Of a stretch of DNA of 64,000 nt, positions 11,904-25,680 are shown piece by piece. Made by a program: the position numbers and the translations under genes. The stretch spans positions 1,736,001 through 1,800,000 of the forward strand of contig JAXRKN010000040.1 of NCBI GenBank assembly GCA_038502055.1. Direction: 5' to 3'. The stretch comes from Tanytarsus gracilentus (lineage: Eukaryota; Arthropoda; Insecta; Diptera; Chironomidae). The notes beneath the pieces were generated by a model. It did no database searches. It saw nothing but the letters and a program-made list of their open reading frames with translations, and was not told the DNA's origin. Each line of letters begins with the position of its first letter. Positions within the stretch are counted from its first letter, which is position 1.

Positions 11904-14900
11904 ATGTTCCACCATAATGGAGCTGACGGCCAGTGCCACAATGGCAACAATAATGTGAAAAAGCAACATAATTCGCATACAAATCAAGCGACGAACAAAC
12001 ACCTTCATCATCATCAGCAGTCCATCAAGTCAACGTCGACGTCATTTATCAAGCTTTTTAATCCATTTAGCAGTAAAAGTAAATCGCACACAATTAGTGC
12101 AGATAATAGTGACAAGTGTGATGTGAAATGTGTAGGTGATAAAAGTAATGAGCATAAGGCGAGCGTGAAAGTTTTGAAACAGTTTTGGAATGAACAGATA
12201 AAGACTGCCAAATCAACTGAACATTTACATAACGCTTCAGTTAGTGATCGAAATCAAAAGAGTGCAACACTCAAGTACTTTTCACAATCGACCGATAGTA
12301 TTAACGAACCCAAGCTTAGTCGTGCGGAAAAGGCATTAACTCTCGATGGAAGCTTGAGGTTGCCATTAGACGACTTTAATAAATATAAAGACGCTAATTT
12401 CATAAAAAATAAAAAAATTAAATTACTTGACACGAACGTGACAAGAACGTCGCGACCCGAAAGCTTCACTCTCAATGATAATATTTATCCACAAATCTCA
12501 TCGAGCGGTGGGAAAATTCATTGGGCAAAGCGTGAAGATATTTTCACTTCAAACATGTCTGTAAAAAATAAAACTTCCAGCCTTCGAAGTCCCGATGGCC
12601 TAGAGAATAAATCGAAAAGAGCAACGAGAAGTGACTCAGTTACATCATCAGTCGGTTCTGTTGCATCGAACACGTCATCTCTAAATAATGCTAATAGAAA
12701 ATTTAGCTTCAAAACAAATCCCGCAACAACTGCATCGTATATGAATAAGAAACTCTCGTCGAATGGCGGCAATAAAGTAGCACAAATAGCGCAGCGCTTT
12801 AATCAAATAATCCAGCAGGATGCCACGATCTTAGAAGAGGTTAAGAAGCGTGGCACGGTAGTAGTTCATCATACGGGCGGTCGTGTCTTTAAAATTAAAG
12901 AGGAGAAAGTCGATAAGAAAAAATCTCAATCGGATGATGCCATTTCAACGTTATCAGACGATGCCATTAGCTTGCCGAGTATTGGCGGAAAGAACAGCAC
13001 GCGAAGGAAGAGCACGCTGAAGAAGAGACCGAGCATAAGAATTTTGGTGGAGTCGACGTCTCGCAAGGACAGTGCTGTGCTCTCGAAGCGTCAATTATAC
13101 GAAGCCAATATCGTTAACAAAGAGACAATTGTTCTTAAGCCGAAAGTCCCAGACAAAAGCGAGCGAGTTTTGGCAAAAACAAAAGAATTAAAGAGCAAAA
13201 AGCTGAATGAAATTTTAAAGACTGAGAGACTAAAAAATGATAAAAATCTTAATAAAGCGTCGTCTAATAATAAATTTGCATTAAATAAGGAATTAAATAA
13301 TGTCGTTAACGAGTCAATAGCATCGAACGTAGTGGACTCGTCTATGTGTGTCAATAATGAATTATTATTGACAAATGGCGATGCTGAAGAGACGAGTGAA
13401 CAGATCAAGGACACTTCATCGTATTCGTCGCCATCGAGAATGAGAAAAATTTACGATAAAATCACATTTAGACCGACATTTTTGTATGGAAAGAAAGTAA
13501 ACAGTAAAGTGGAGTCAAAATCAACAACACTCGAAGATCATCGAGAGGAAGAAGAAAATGTGGTAGCAGCGGCTGAAGGCAATAAAGCCGAAATTGAAGA
13601 TGAATTGGAATTCAAGTCGATTGATTTGAATCTGAATGTCTACTTCAACAGTGAAAACTTGTCGACAAACAACGAAACGGACGCCATAGTGGCTAACATT
13701 GCCGAGGATGAAAATGCTAGCAGTCAAGGCTCACAAAATGATGTCACGAAAAATCATAAACCTGATCAGCCTCTAATGAAGCCAAACGAATCTTTTCTGT
13801 TCAGTCGTTCTTTATCAGCGACTAAATTTGAGAATACGAACGCGTCCGATACATTCTCATTTATTCGCGGCATGCTCGAAGATCAATCGACCGAAAATTT
13901 GTCATCCACAATTGACGATGAAGATAATTATGAAATCATTTCACGAGGCGACGAATCGAGATGCAGCGAGCAAATCGACAGCAGGAGAGAATGTGTCGAC
14001 ATTGATAAAAATAAGCGCGATGACAATGATGATGGGGTGAGGCAAGAGTGCATCGAAGAAGAGAACATTTATCAGTCGCTGTGCGAAGTGAAGGGCAGCG
14101 TTGATGATGCAATTAGCATAAAGAGCTATGAATCTTTTGAGAACTACGATGAGATAAAGCAAGGCATTTTGGACAATAAGATCAATTTATCAGATTTACT
14201 AAAGAGCGGCGAGGACGATTACATTTTCCCAGAAGCGTCACCGCCTCAATTGCCCGCGCCGAGGAAAAACACCATACCAAAAATTTCGTCACCAATCTTA
14301 ACCTCAACGACTTCGAATCTAGTTCAAGCCAACAATCTGCCAAAGCTACAAAAGTCAAACAGCTGTATCTCGACAACGTACGAGAAAATAAAATATGACC
14401 AACTTCCATCGAAACATTCAACGGTTGCTGCAGAGCATTTGCCACTTCCACCACGCAACAACATTCACAATGCCAACAAGCAATCGAAACATGATGAAAA
14501 TATTTACGATACAATCAAAAGCGGTGGATCAATATTCACTGACGAGAACTATGAAAAAATTCCAGTAACGAGTGATAACATTGTCAGCAAAAATAATAAT
14601 AAAAATAAGGAGGAAATTATCGCTGACACATTCGATATCAATGACAATGATAATCCATATAAAAATTCAAAGAACGACACTATGTCAATAATTTCCAACT
14701 GCTATGAGAGCATTAGTCTCAAACAGAGCTACTCAACGATTAATCAAATATTGAGACATGCCATCTCAAGTACGACGCTAACATCAGAGCATCGAATTAA
14801 TTCGATTTATGGCGAGTCTTTAGCGGGTCAAAGTTTAACTCCGCCAAGCGATCGGAGTGGAGTTAGTGACAATAGTGATGAGTGGATTGACGTCGAGTCA

Positions 14901-17900
14901 GAGGAGGAAGCAGAGAATAATGATCGATTTATTGTGTAAGTAATTGATTTTCCCAACTGTACTTTCTTTGCGCCACGATAATTCTAATACCGTAAGCCCT
15001 ATGCACATAATTATTATAAAATTTCTCATCATTTTTCCTTTCCCATGTTTACATTTCTTCGATCATCTCTTTATGTGCGGTAATCGCAGCATTTGTAAGA
15101 AACCAAAAACACATCGCAGTCCCGACTGGTCTCGATTAGTTCGCCAAAAGCTTGACGAATGGGAAGGTGAGTCTTTATTTGCAATTGAACGGTATTGAGA
15201 GTAAAATAGATTTGAGTGCAATCCATGAAAAGTGTTGAAGTAATTAATTGAACTTTTTTTTTTGCAAACAAATTTGAAATAGTTTCGGAATTCCACAATT
15301 CCATTTCAAATTTTCTCGCAAGGGATCAATTAAAAAAATTTCCACTTTATTTTTTCTCCCTCGACTTTTATTGATTGTTTGCTGATAATTTTTACGGTTA
15401 ACTATAATTTTTTTTTGCTGTTGATCGACAAATTTATTGGCAATCTCATGTCGCCGTCCAACCATCAGCTATGACGAGAAATTTTACATGCTTCGGCTAA
15501 CCAGTAATTGATCTAATTTTCTGTACAACGATGAAGAAAACTGAAACGACAGCAGTATTAAAAGATACGTTTAGAAATTATAAAAGCCTAGTAGAGTCAA
15601 TGATTAGATTGACTTTTGATATCTCAATTAAACGAAATCTCGAATTTTTGCAATATCTCTTTTTTCTCTCTTGATCACGCGATTCCCTGAACATATTTTT
15701 GCGATGAAATTGAAGCCAAGAAAGCATGAAATATTTTTTGATTTTCATTCTTCTTACTTCAATCGTAATAATAGCCTAATCTCAATGGTCTCACTTTCTT
15801 TGACTCCACCTTTACATTTTTGAATCAAATAACTGCGACGTTCTCGAAAAAGAAACCTTGCAAGCGCATCGAAGTGCAGTTTTAATTCATTAAACGCTCA
15901 CATAAGCTCATTGTTGAGCACGTAGGGAAAAGAGGAAAAAGAAGTAGTAATTAGACACATATATACAGTGAAGTGTTGCATAACACACGTTGGATCAATC
16001 TTTATAGCTTCAAAATCATAATTCACTTTTGCATTGTCAATTTTTCTTCTAAAACAATCTTTAATGTCAATTGTCACATTCTTCACACGCCATGCCATGC
16101 TGTGCTTTTTTTTGCTCAATGTTCAACACTCTGACGTCATTGTCGTTGTTTTTCACCAACAATGTGGTGAGTTTCAGATTCAAAAACTCGTTGATCGTTG
16201 AAGCTTTTTGTGCAAGTTTAAACTTATGATCGCTTTATTAATTATAAAAATGAAATCAGATGTTAAAACGATGCAAAGGGCCATAAAAAAATTAGAAAAG
16301 CAAAGTAAAAATGAATTTTACACAATGCTCTCAAAATAAAATTCATCATTATTCGAGTGAAATGCGTACGATGAAGAAAAATAGAAAGGAAGTTCAAAAA
16401 TGTCATCCATAGATAAATCTCTCATCATCATTGCACGTAGAAGACACGCAAGATGATGCCAATTTTTAAACGCTAACAAGAAATCGCGCAGGAAGCGGCA
16501 TCCACAACAATAATTGCCCAATGTAAAGTGTCTATATCCGGATAAGTTTAGTGCTGAAAGTGAATTTCCTACTGGCAATGATGAGCGATTTTTTAGACAA
16601 ATGCCATTTTTACTTCATCTCAACATGCAAATATTTTTGCAAAAGAAAAAACCTGCTACTGTTAGTCGTTACACAGAGATCATGCAAAAAATACATAAAT
16701 ATCGACGGGCTATCATGTTAATATGTGGAATGCATTAATAGGAGCGGTGAAAAAAGCCAGTAGGCTTCCTATCCGTGGCTTAGATTTTTTTATTTTACTC
16801 ATACACATAAAATGAGTTTTTAAACTTTATGCATAAATCAATCAATTCGTATAGGCGATATTTTTGTGAGCTGCTAAAAATAAAGCAAATAAAGCGAGAG
16901 ATTATGACCTAACACAAACAACTCACAACCTCAGCCATGGTACAATAAATTTACAAGGCAATCTTGTTGAACTTTTGATGAATTTGAAATTTTTCGTAGC
17001 ATTTTTATTTTTTAACTTCATAAATTTTCATTTTTAAAATTAATTACATTATTTTTTTCTAATTTTCTTTAGTTTGTCTGATTAGCTGCTTCCAAAGCAA
17101 ATTCCAGAAAAATTAAACTAGTCATCTCTCAGGAAAAGTTAATTTTCCCATGTTCATATGTTACTTCGGATTCTCCCGCCCATTTTCAAAATCTGCCCAA
17201 GTCTCAAATTTAAATCTTCCCGCGCTTTTTAAGAAAAAATTTTTGTTTAAAATTTATTCATTTTTTCTGAAAAGTTAACTTAATGAACATGCAGAATTGT
17301 GATGTTAGTAAGACTCGCTCGCTGCAGTGCACACCATCAAAGCAAAAAAATACTAAGTTAATATTTTTTTCTTCTGAAAATGACTTTTATGTAGTGAGAG
17401 AGCCCACAATAATAACGTTCGAACAGACAATGAAGCTGAGAAAAAATGGTTTAAAAAAAAGAGATTCAGACTCAAGACAATGTGCAGGGCTCTTGAGTTA
17501 TACACAAAACGCTCTGCTAACTCTCGTGAATTAGTCAGCACACCTGGAGAATGGGCTTTTAACACGCATACAGTCATAGCGGCATTTAATTTATACACCC
17601 ATTCCACTGCTAAAAATTTTTAAATTGCTCTATGTGTAGTAGTTGTGCAAGTTGATTGAGCTCTAAATTTGTACAGCAATATTTTAGTTGCTTTAGTATA
17701 ATTGCGGACTGCGGTTCAAAAAATAGTAGCGTCGTCGATGTCGCGGTTTTTTTAAATAAAAAATAAAATAATATAAAAGCTCTCTTGCTTACTCATGTAG
17801 TCGCGATCGTGTCTCGAAAAAAAAAGATATTTATGAGAGCATAAGCAGTGATATTATTTTTTTAATGTGATTATAATTAAGCGGTTTGCAACTTAAAGAT

Positions 17901-20900
17901 TTTTCGAGGAAATCCTAGAAGTTGATTGCAGTTGAAAAAATAAATGTGAATTGAATTTTTTACGGATTTTATTAAGAAGTGAAAGTAAAAAATAATAAAT
18001 AAAAATTGAAGCAAATGCGAAATCAAAAGCTTTTCTTCACCATCACTTAGTGCCATTAAGTGCAGTTTGTTTTTTAAAGCACGTATGCTGTGGGAAATAA
18101 TTGATGAAAATAGAAGTGAACATGATGTAGTGCGAATAAAGTCGAAAGTTGAGCAATTTTCATCGCCATAAGTAACGCACGAAGATCTTTACATTTTTTT
18201 TATTCCACCATTGACCATGGCCGTCATCATCTATTTTAAGCGACATTACCGTGACGATGCTACCTCAAATGGATTTACTTTTGGAAGTTTAAAGAGCTTA
18301 ATTCAGTGAAATAAAGTTACAAGCTTAAAAATCAATGAATGAATTGTTTTAATGGATTTTCAATGACCCACAAAATTATGCTGAAAATCCTCTATTGAAT
18401 TTCAAAAACATCATCATCGACAGCTCGCCTATGCACATTTATTCTACATAAGTTCAATCGAACTCACTCTAAATACGTGAAAGAGAAATCGAGAATGCAA
18501 TGGAAGAGATCAAAAGTTCAAGCATGCATTGCATTGGTGATGTGTATATATGCTTTGTGTGTACGACTCCATACATTAAGAAATATTAAATAACATCTCG
18601 TCTCGCGCCTCATTACATTGCGTGCTTCCCTTAATGGTATTCGTGTTTTTTATACGCGCACATGGTTCTGATGGCAAGAGTGAAGTCAATGCTCAAGGAT
18701 AATTTGAAACATAGCTTGAAATTAAACGTGTAAATTTCTATCCATTCTGTGCGCGATCGCGCGAAGAAAAAAAAAGCTGTTCAAGGTTCCACTTTGCACT
18801 TTTTTGTGTTAAATTATTCTCAAGCTTAAATTTAGATGAGCTGCTCAATGTAGCTCGCAACTGGCGATTTATCATCATAAAAAAGTGTGTACACTAGACT
18901 TGATGTGTCATTTACTTGAGACACTGTTTTTAAACAGAAGAACTTCCTTGCTCTCACGTGTTCAATGGGCTTCGGAAGTTTATTTTACTATGAATACACT
19001 TTTAATACAATTTGCGGAAGATTAATGTGTATGGAACTTCTTGAATGACACGATTTACTAACAAAGAAAGGGAGTTTGCACCACTGGGGTTTCTAAGACA
19101 TAAACATTGCATGACTCATTGAGCTTATCCTCACCAACTGCCGGAAGAAATTTCATTAAAGTTGTTCTGCATATTGCGCCCGATGATTTCATCGATTAAT
19201 TAATACAAATTTTTATAAACCATGTTTAAATTAAAACTGATGCAATCTCATGGCGCTCAGTTTTAAAAAACTTGTTCTTTATCTTCTCAATTTTGTCAAA
19301 AAAGTAATTTTTCATTTCAAGTTTTTTACATCATCGCATTCTTGCTAAATTATAATTTTTTTCTCACTCACGATCCCATTTTGAGCAGTTCACACACATG
19401 CGAGATTTAATTGAATTTTTTCCTCTCTCACTAAGCATCCATGAGCATGTTTTACAACCAGATCGTTGTCTTAATTGCAATACAACGAAAAGCGCTCTCT
19501 AAATGTCACCGGGTTAAAAATGGATCGTTTGGAATAGTACAGAAAGTGTTTGGTGTCAGAAATAAATAAAGAAGAAGGAAAATTGGTCAATTGCCTTGTC
19601 TTACAACTCGCAAAAAACGTCAAGAAGTTGCATAACATTTTCATATTCTCCATCACTTGTGTCGCCTCCTCTTTCATGTCAACAGCCACACGGTAAACAT
19701 GCTAAAAGTTAAAATCGAAAGCGTAGCGGGTGCAAAAAAATAAAAGAGACAATGAGTTTATGCCTAATTGAAAAATTGCCGCATTTTTGTGTGTGAACAA
19801 ATTTAGCCATTAGACAATATGTTCTTTGAAAAATTTTATATAGACGTAACATAATGCTTAAAAAACGTTTAAGCGCACGCAAAGAATTTTAAATAAAAAA
19901 ATATGTTAAAAATGAAAGAAAATCTTTTGCCACCACTTGTAATATATTTGCTAATGGAATGAAGTCTAACGCAATTGCGAGTAAGCGATCGAAAGCTTTA
20001 GACCGGAACCATCGCAAAAAAAATCACAAAGCGAGAGTTGAATCGCTTTGGGAATTTTACTTTTTTGTTTCAAATAACACACACACGCGTGCAGTGCGCG
20101 TGATTTAATGCGGTTTTGCATAATTCTTTTTTTGTTATTTTTACTATGATGTGGCGAGAGAGTGAATAAAAAACAAACAATTTACAATCAATTAAGGGCC
20201 AACGAGTGAAAGAAAAGTGAGAAATTAATTGGGAATTATCGTTACGTCGTTTTACAATTGCATTGTTTAATTTTTTTCTCTACGCGCGCGCCAGTTCGAT
20301 ATGGCATGAGAGATGTAAAACTGCATCAAATACCGAAAAGGTGCACGAGAGAAAAGTTGCTGTATTCGTGACTAAGAGCTGAAATTTTACAATTTATATT
20401 TCTTTTGACCATAAACCGATATAGAAATAAAAATGTACTCAACAGTGTGCAAACGAACGTAGGTGTTTCGCTATATAAAATTTACTCGATCGCATTGTTG
20501 TATTTGTAGAAAATATCCAAGCTGATCTTTTCATTTTGTTATTTTATTGAGCAAGATCCTATTGAATTACAAAAATAATCTACATGAAATTCAAAGTAAT
20601 GTGGAAGAAATAAAAATGGAAAAACAGTTGTTGAAAAATGATCGCATTAAGTTTAATCCACTCACGTAATTATGTTAATTATATTTGAAGAAAAAATAGC
20701 TAGTGCACTCGGTTTGAAAATTCTAAGAAATTTGAGGTTACCAATTTAATTTTTTTCTTATGAAAATTAGCCTTCACCTTCTCTCACACTCTTTATACTA
20801 AGAGCTTTTAATTATATAGCAAATTCTATGACATTTCACTCAAAAAAATACATTTTGCATCCGAGCCACCAATTTCCGCCGCTATTTATTTTTTTGTGGT

Positions 20901-23900
20901 AATTTTAACCTGAAAAGAAAAAATTTCCTAAACATTTTTCTTTCTCTGAAATTCCGTTCCAAATATCTCAATTTAGACGGTAATAAAAGTCTGATTTACT
21001 TTCAACAACGCACCAAAGTGAAACAGATCATTTTTCAACAAAATATGATTGTTGATTGCAGCGTAAGATTTGAGTTTTTAAATCGAATGCTCTCGTCACG
21101 ATAAAATGATAATTTCGTTGCATTGCAATCGTTCGTATGCCGCTGAGGTCTTTAATGATGAGTTGTCGAATAATGAACTTTTTTTGCTCGCATCATGATT
21201 GCATTGTGTAAGGTGGAGATGAAGGAAAGCTTTTGATTTCTAAAAATAAATTATGATGGCATTTTTTATACGTAAATATGAAATTTTACAGTTGATTACG
21301 GAAAGGTGAAAAGTGAATTAGAAAAGGAACAAAGTCACAGCGGTACGTGACAATGATGATGAAAAATAGTTGATCGAAGAGAGATGTGAAAGAAGAAGAA
21401 GAAGTTGTGATGTGATGTTTAATGAGCTAATTTATTGACAAAAAAATGTCGAATGTAGCGACAGTGCCGCGAAGACGAAGACCAAAAGAGATTGGTGAAG
21501 GTATAAGATCTATTCATAGGAAATATTTGTGAATGGAAAATTTCATTTCCACAATTGACAATAACTGCATGCATATCTCTCGCTCGCATGCCTTATTGTC
21601 GAACGCAATAGTGAAATTTTTTCATTTTAAATAATTTTCTTTTCTCGCCGCACACACACACATCGCATTACATTATTTTATTTCCCTTCGCAGTCTTTGT
21701 ATCGTCAAAATCTTGCATTTACATAACACCGCCAAGTAATGAATCGAAAAAAACTGCCAATCGCATCGACACATCAGAATCATGCTCATTTAGCGAGCCA
21801 ATTTATGAAAATATTGAAAACTACGATATTGCGGGCGATGTGGCAGTGCAGGCATCAGTCGACAGCAACAATAAGTTCACCATTTACGTAAATTATGATT
21901 TCATAAAAGGAGAAAAGAGCAGTAAAAGTGATCGAAATAAAAGCTCTGTGCGCCTTTTGGAACCCGATGTCAAATTCGTGCAAATGAATGAGGATGATAA
22001 TTTTTTTCGTGCTGATGATTTGGACGACGATGAAAATGCCAATGACAAAGGCACGTCAAAAATGATTCAGTGTCAGCAGATTTCAATGTACATTGGTGAG
22101 AAAAATGGTTCCGCAGAGCATTATCTTTCGTAAACGTGCTAAATTCATTAAATTTGCACTCAATATTTTTGCGCTTTTGTTAAGAAATGTGTATCTAGAC
22201 ATTTCTCTCTCTCGAATCTCGCCACAAATGGTTGTTGAATTTTTAAACTAAAAAAATTACACAAAGTCGAATAACAGCAAAAAAACTCTTTCTTTTTCGA
22301 TTGTCGAGAGCACTTTTTCCTCCATATGTGCACATTTTATATATTGATTGTGAGAAAAGTGCCTTATATACTTTACAACAATCATGCATGTCTATTTTAC
22401 TCAATAATATTATACTTTTTTCATCATATAATTTTGCGAACGGTTGTTAATTTGGTTTCACTAACATCGACTTTAAATTTTCTCTCTTTAGACGATTCGG
22501 ATCATCATTATGAATCACTCTATTCTATTCAGCAGCAACGTGCTGCTCTCGAGGGTAAATTGGAGAGTGTCGATGATAAACCGTTAAGTTTGGGAGGCAA
22601 CAAAGTTAATATTGGCACCAGCAATGGCTTAAATTCAAACTATTTAATCGACAAATTTGGTAATGATGATGATTATAGCTCATTTGAGAGTGACGATGAC
22701 AACTCACGTGATGGCGACTTGAAAGATAAATCGCGTGGTGTTGATTTGAGTTGTTCGAAACTTCCTGAGCCGCCGCAAAGCACCGGACAGGTTTATGCAT
22801 TTGTACAGCGAATCAAAAACTTTGGATCTATATCAAAGAATGAGATTTCGAAAGGAATCAGTAAAATTGCCAAAAAACGATCGAGTCTCTCGAAAATGCC
22901 AACTTCTAAATTTTATGAGACTTGTGACATTCCAGAAGACACAACAACAACAACAGACACCTCTCAAAACTACATTCCGCCACTCAAGTACGATAGTAAG
23001 AGTTTAGGCAAGAAATCACGAGGATTAGCGAAGCTCTCGAAATTAGGCCGTCTAACGATTAATAAATTGCCAACGAACTTCAATCTCAACGATTCCGAAT
23101 CTGATTATCAAACGTCGAGAATGGAAAAGGGAAATAATGAAAATAATTCTAGTCTTAACTTAAGTGAAAACGATGTCGAATTCCAAAATCAGAAAAATAA
23201 TAAGAGTTTCTCGTCAAAGTTCCGCAAGAGCAGTGCACCATCACTCAGCTCATCATCTACTTCCAATATTTATGGTTCATTAGCGAGTAAAAACAGCACG
23301 TTCTATGTAACGGATTCCGTTGATGTTGATTCCGGAATTTTTGCTGTAAATGAAAAATCTACGAGTTCACCTGACAACTCAAATCTCAATCTTAGTTCCG
23401 CTTCAAACTCCAGCAACAACATCACGTGCGACCCAAAACGTCGATCAATCGCGAGCATCAGCACGAGTCGACCCAAAGACTCACCACCACCGCCGCCACC
23501 ATCCGATAAAGTCCGACGAAGCGGTGCATCTTCATGGTATGCCGAGTGTGGATTATTTAAGTCAGGAAGCGGCAGCAATGTACAAGATAATGATGAGAAG
23601 GGTGAAAAAATCATCACGTCATGGTATCACGAGAGTGGATTATATCATACGAGCAATAACTCGGTAGCAAGGTGAGTGAGAAATATTTAAAGTCTATTGC
23701 ATAAATCTCACATGTTTGCGGAATTTTTTAGCTCAAGTGGAAGTTCCGGCGTATCGACAGGTGGCGAGTGCAGTCCATGTGGAGATGAAAATTCTCACAG
23801 CATGTTCCTAAATGAGCCACTCTATCAGCTCTACACAGCCGCTAAGCTCGAATCAATATCGTCGAGTGAATTCGAGCCAGAAAATGAGTCAGACGGCTAT

Positions 23901-25680
23901 GAGGAAATTCATAAGAAAGAGAGAGAAGAGAATGAAAATAAAAAGCAACCTTCACGACCAACGGCGTTGCAACTGATCGAACCGAATCATGGACCGTCGC
24001 GCACGCTTTGGTGTGAAGTGCAAGAAGTCATTCAATCTGACGTGCTCTCGAGTTTAACGCTCAACGAGAAGAAATTGCAAGAAGCGAAATTTGAAATTCT
24101 CACATCGGAAGCTTCTTACCTCAAGTCACTGAACTTGCTCAAATCTCACTTCATGAATCATCCAGCCTTTCGCGATCCCCAAAATCTCGATCCTCAAGAT
24201 CGCAAAGCACTCTTCTCATACATCATTCCAGTGCAAGAGTGCTCCGATCGTTTGCTGTGTGATCTTGAGAGCTGCTGGCAGGACAGCATCATGCTGAAGA
24301 ACTTGGCAAAATCAATTTTTAAGCATGCTGAGAAAAACTTTCATGTCTACATTTCCTATTGTGAACATCAAGGAAGACTCGATAGAACTTTAAAGCGTTT
24401 AAAAGAGTTTAATGCAGTCTTTAAGGACACTCTCGATATTCTTGAAAATGATCCCATTTGTTGCGGTCTCACCATTCACTCATTCTTGATGCTTCCCATG
24501 CAACGCATCACTCGTCTACCACTCCTCATCGATGCCGTCATGACAAAACTCAAGTCCAATGATGATGAATTTGATGACTGGAAAATGGCAATGGCCATTG
24601 CCAATAAAGTGAGCATCCTGCTATTGTAAATAAATCACAAAATTACTATTTTAATATCTTCTTTCATGTTAGATTGTCGATCAATGTAATCAAGCGGCGA
24701 ATAGATGCGAGCAGGCATTCGAAATGGAAACGCTCTCGAAGCAAATTGAATTTCAACAAAATATTTCTCCATTCCCTCTCATACCATTCACAAATGCGAA
24801 CGGAAATGGCAACAATAATCGACTAACGAGAACACTTGTGAGACGTGGCGAGCTTGTGCATATCATTTATCGTGGCGATGATGCAAAATTAACATTTGGC
24901 AAGAAGGCAACGGTCAAGAAAAATATTTACTGTTTCCTCTTTACGGATGTAATTATTCTGACGAAAAAGAAGAGGTGAGTGTGAGGGATTTAATTGAATT
25001 TCATTAAATTTTAATTTATTTCAGTGAGGATTCGTTCGTTGTGTTTGATTACTGTCAGAGGTCACTTCTTCAGCTATCATCGGGAGATGTGATTCCGCAA
25101 TTTCCCGCCAAGGACATCAATCAAAACGGAAAGTACATCATGTTTATGTCACTTTTAGAAAATCACGCTGGAAAACCCGTTGATTTGGTAAGTTTTTAAT
25201 TTTATTGTTAAAAAATTATATTTAAATTTTATTATTTAGATTTTGGCGTGCCCGTCGGAAACAGAACGACAACGATGGCTTCAAGCCACCGCACCACCAA
25301 CGTCAGAAAATCCATATGAGACACTCTACGAGCAATGGGACTGTCCGCAAGTGGCTATCAAACATTCCTATCCAGCACTTGAACCCGATGAGCTCACCCT
25401 CGATGTCGGCGATGTCGTCAATGTATTGCGAAAAATGAAGGATGATGGTAAATAAAGCTTCAAGTTATTCGAGTAATTTTTATCATCATTTCTTAAAATA
25501 GGATGGTACTTTGGCGAGAGGATTCGAGATGGAACGCAAGGATGGTTCCCGGGAAATCACAGTGAAGAAGTTCACTCAGCGCATGTTCGTGCGAGGAATT
25601 TAAAGCAGCGTCATCGTTTGCTCCTTTATACTGCCACATATCTAGAATCACAAAAGGATGCCAATGTCAAGAGAAAATAG
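11904..25680 (+). CDS. Exn: Ephexin-family RhoGEF, long isoform (2139 aa)
   Basis: Coding exons are 11904-14935, 15090-15166, 21694-22095, 22492-23671, 23732-24608, 24673-24974, 25025-25187, 25240-25447 and 25502-25680. They total 6420 nt, and all junctions are GT-AG with matching phases. The C-terminal third has a Dbl-homology domain (about residues 1678-1860, starting EAKFEILTSEASYLKSL), a PH domain (about 1910-2027) and an SH3 domain (about 2048-2106, ending DGTQGWFPGNH). The DH-PH-SH3 order with C-terminal SH3 is that of ephexins, which activate Rho GTPases downstream of Eph receptors and, in flies, act at synapses and in the actin cytoskeleton. Residues 1-1036 come from the first two exons and are disordered and S/N/K-rich, with many tyrosines in acidic context (DENIYDTI, ENYEKIP, YESFENYDEI) and proline motifs (PPQLPAPRK, LPLPPRN). 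An open frame runs through the first donor to a stop at 14939, but the GTAAGT at 14936 and the phase-matched next exon show it is spliced. AATAAA lies near 25930. Confidence 0.9.
15167..21445 (+). other. Long Exn intron holding the internal promoter region, no other gene seen
   Basis: This 6.5-kb intron separates the N-terminal exons of the long isoform from the shared 3' half. No convincing coding exon occurs except the alternative first exon at its end. Two TATA-like sites lie here: TATAAAAG at 17772-17779 and TATATAAAA at about 20472-20480. Either could start the short transcript. Confidence 0.5.
17772..17779 (+). promoter_or_regulatory. Exn: Candidate TATA box for the short Exn transcript
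   Basis: A consensus TATAAAAG sits in front of GC-mixed, leader-like sequence (TAGTCGCGATCGTGTC at about 17799). The nearest acceptor fitting the short isoform is at 21290-21291. Assignment to Exn is inference from position and strand only. Confidence 0.25.
21446..25680 (+). CDS. Exn: Ephexin-family RhoGEF, short isoform from an internal first exon (1121 aa)
   Basis: An alternative first coding exon spans 21446-21500 and encodes MSNVATVPRRRRPKEIGE. It ends at GTATAAG with one leftover base, exactly the phase that exon 15090-15166 leaves. Both therefore join exon 21694 and make a valine at the junction. The ATG is preceded by AAAAA and by an in-frame TAA at 21428-21430, so this is a true start and not an internal cassette. 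The likely 5' UTR part of the exon begins after the acceptor TTTTACAG at 21284-21291. It contains only short upstream frames that close before 21446. The resulting protein lacks the 1036-residue tyrosine-rich N-terminus but keeps DH (about 660-842), PH (about 892-1009) and SH3 (about 1030-1088). The basic PRRRRPK stretch would be unique to this form. Use of the exon is inferred from sequence only. Confidence 0.7.
23532..23645 (+). repeat. Exn: Duplicated SWYxExGL motif inside Exn
   Basis: Within exon 22492-23671 the protein has SWYAECGLF (from 23532) and SWYHESGLY (from 23619), spaced 29 residues. They lie directly after a proline run, and the GEF core starts in the next exon. The DNA copies share TCATGGTAT and GAGTGTGGATTAT/GAGAGTGGATTAT, so this looks like an internal duplication or a conserved two-copy linear motif. 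Confidence 0.8.

Noticed and set aside
14936..14939. Treating the Exn exon at 11904 as a complete intronless gene ending in the stop at 14937-14939
   Set aside because: The stop lies within a GTAAGT donor, and exon 15090-15166 continues the protein in matching phase through to the DH-PH-SH3 exons.
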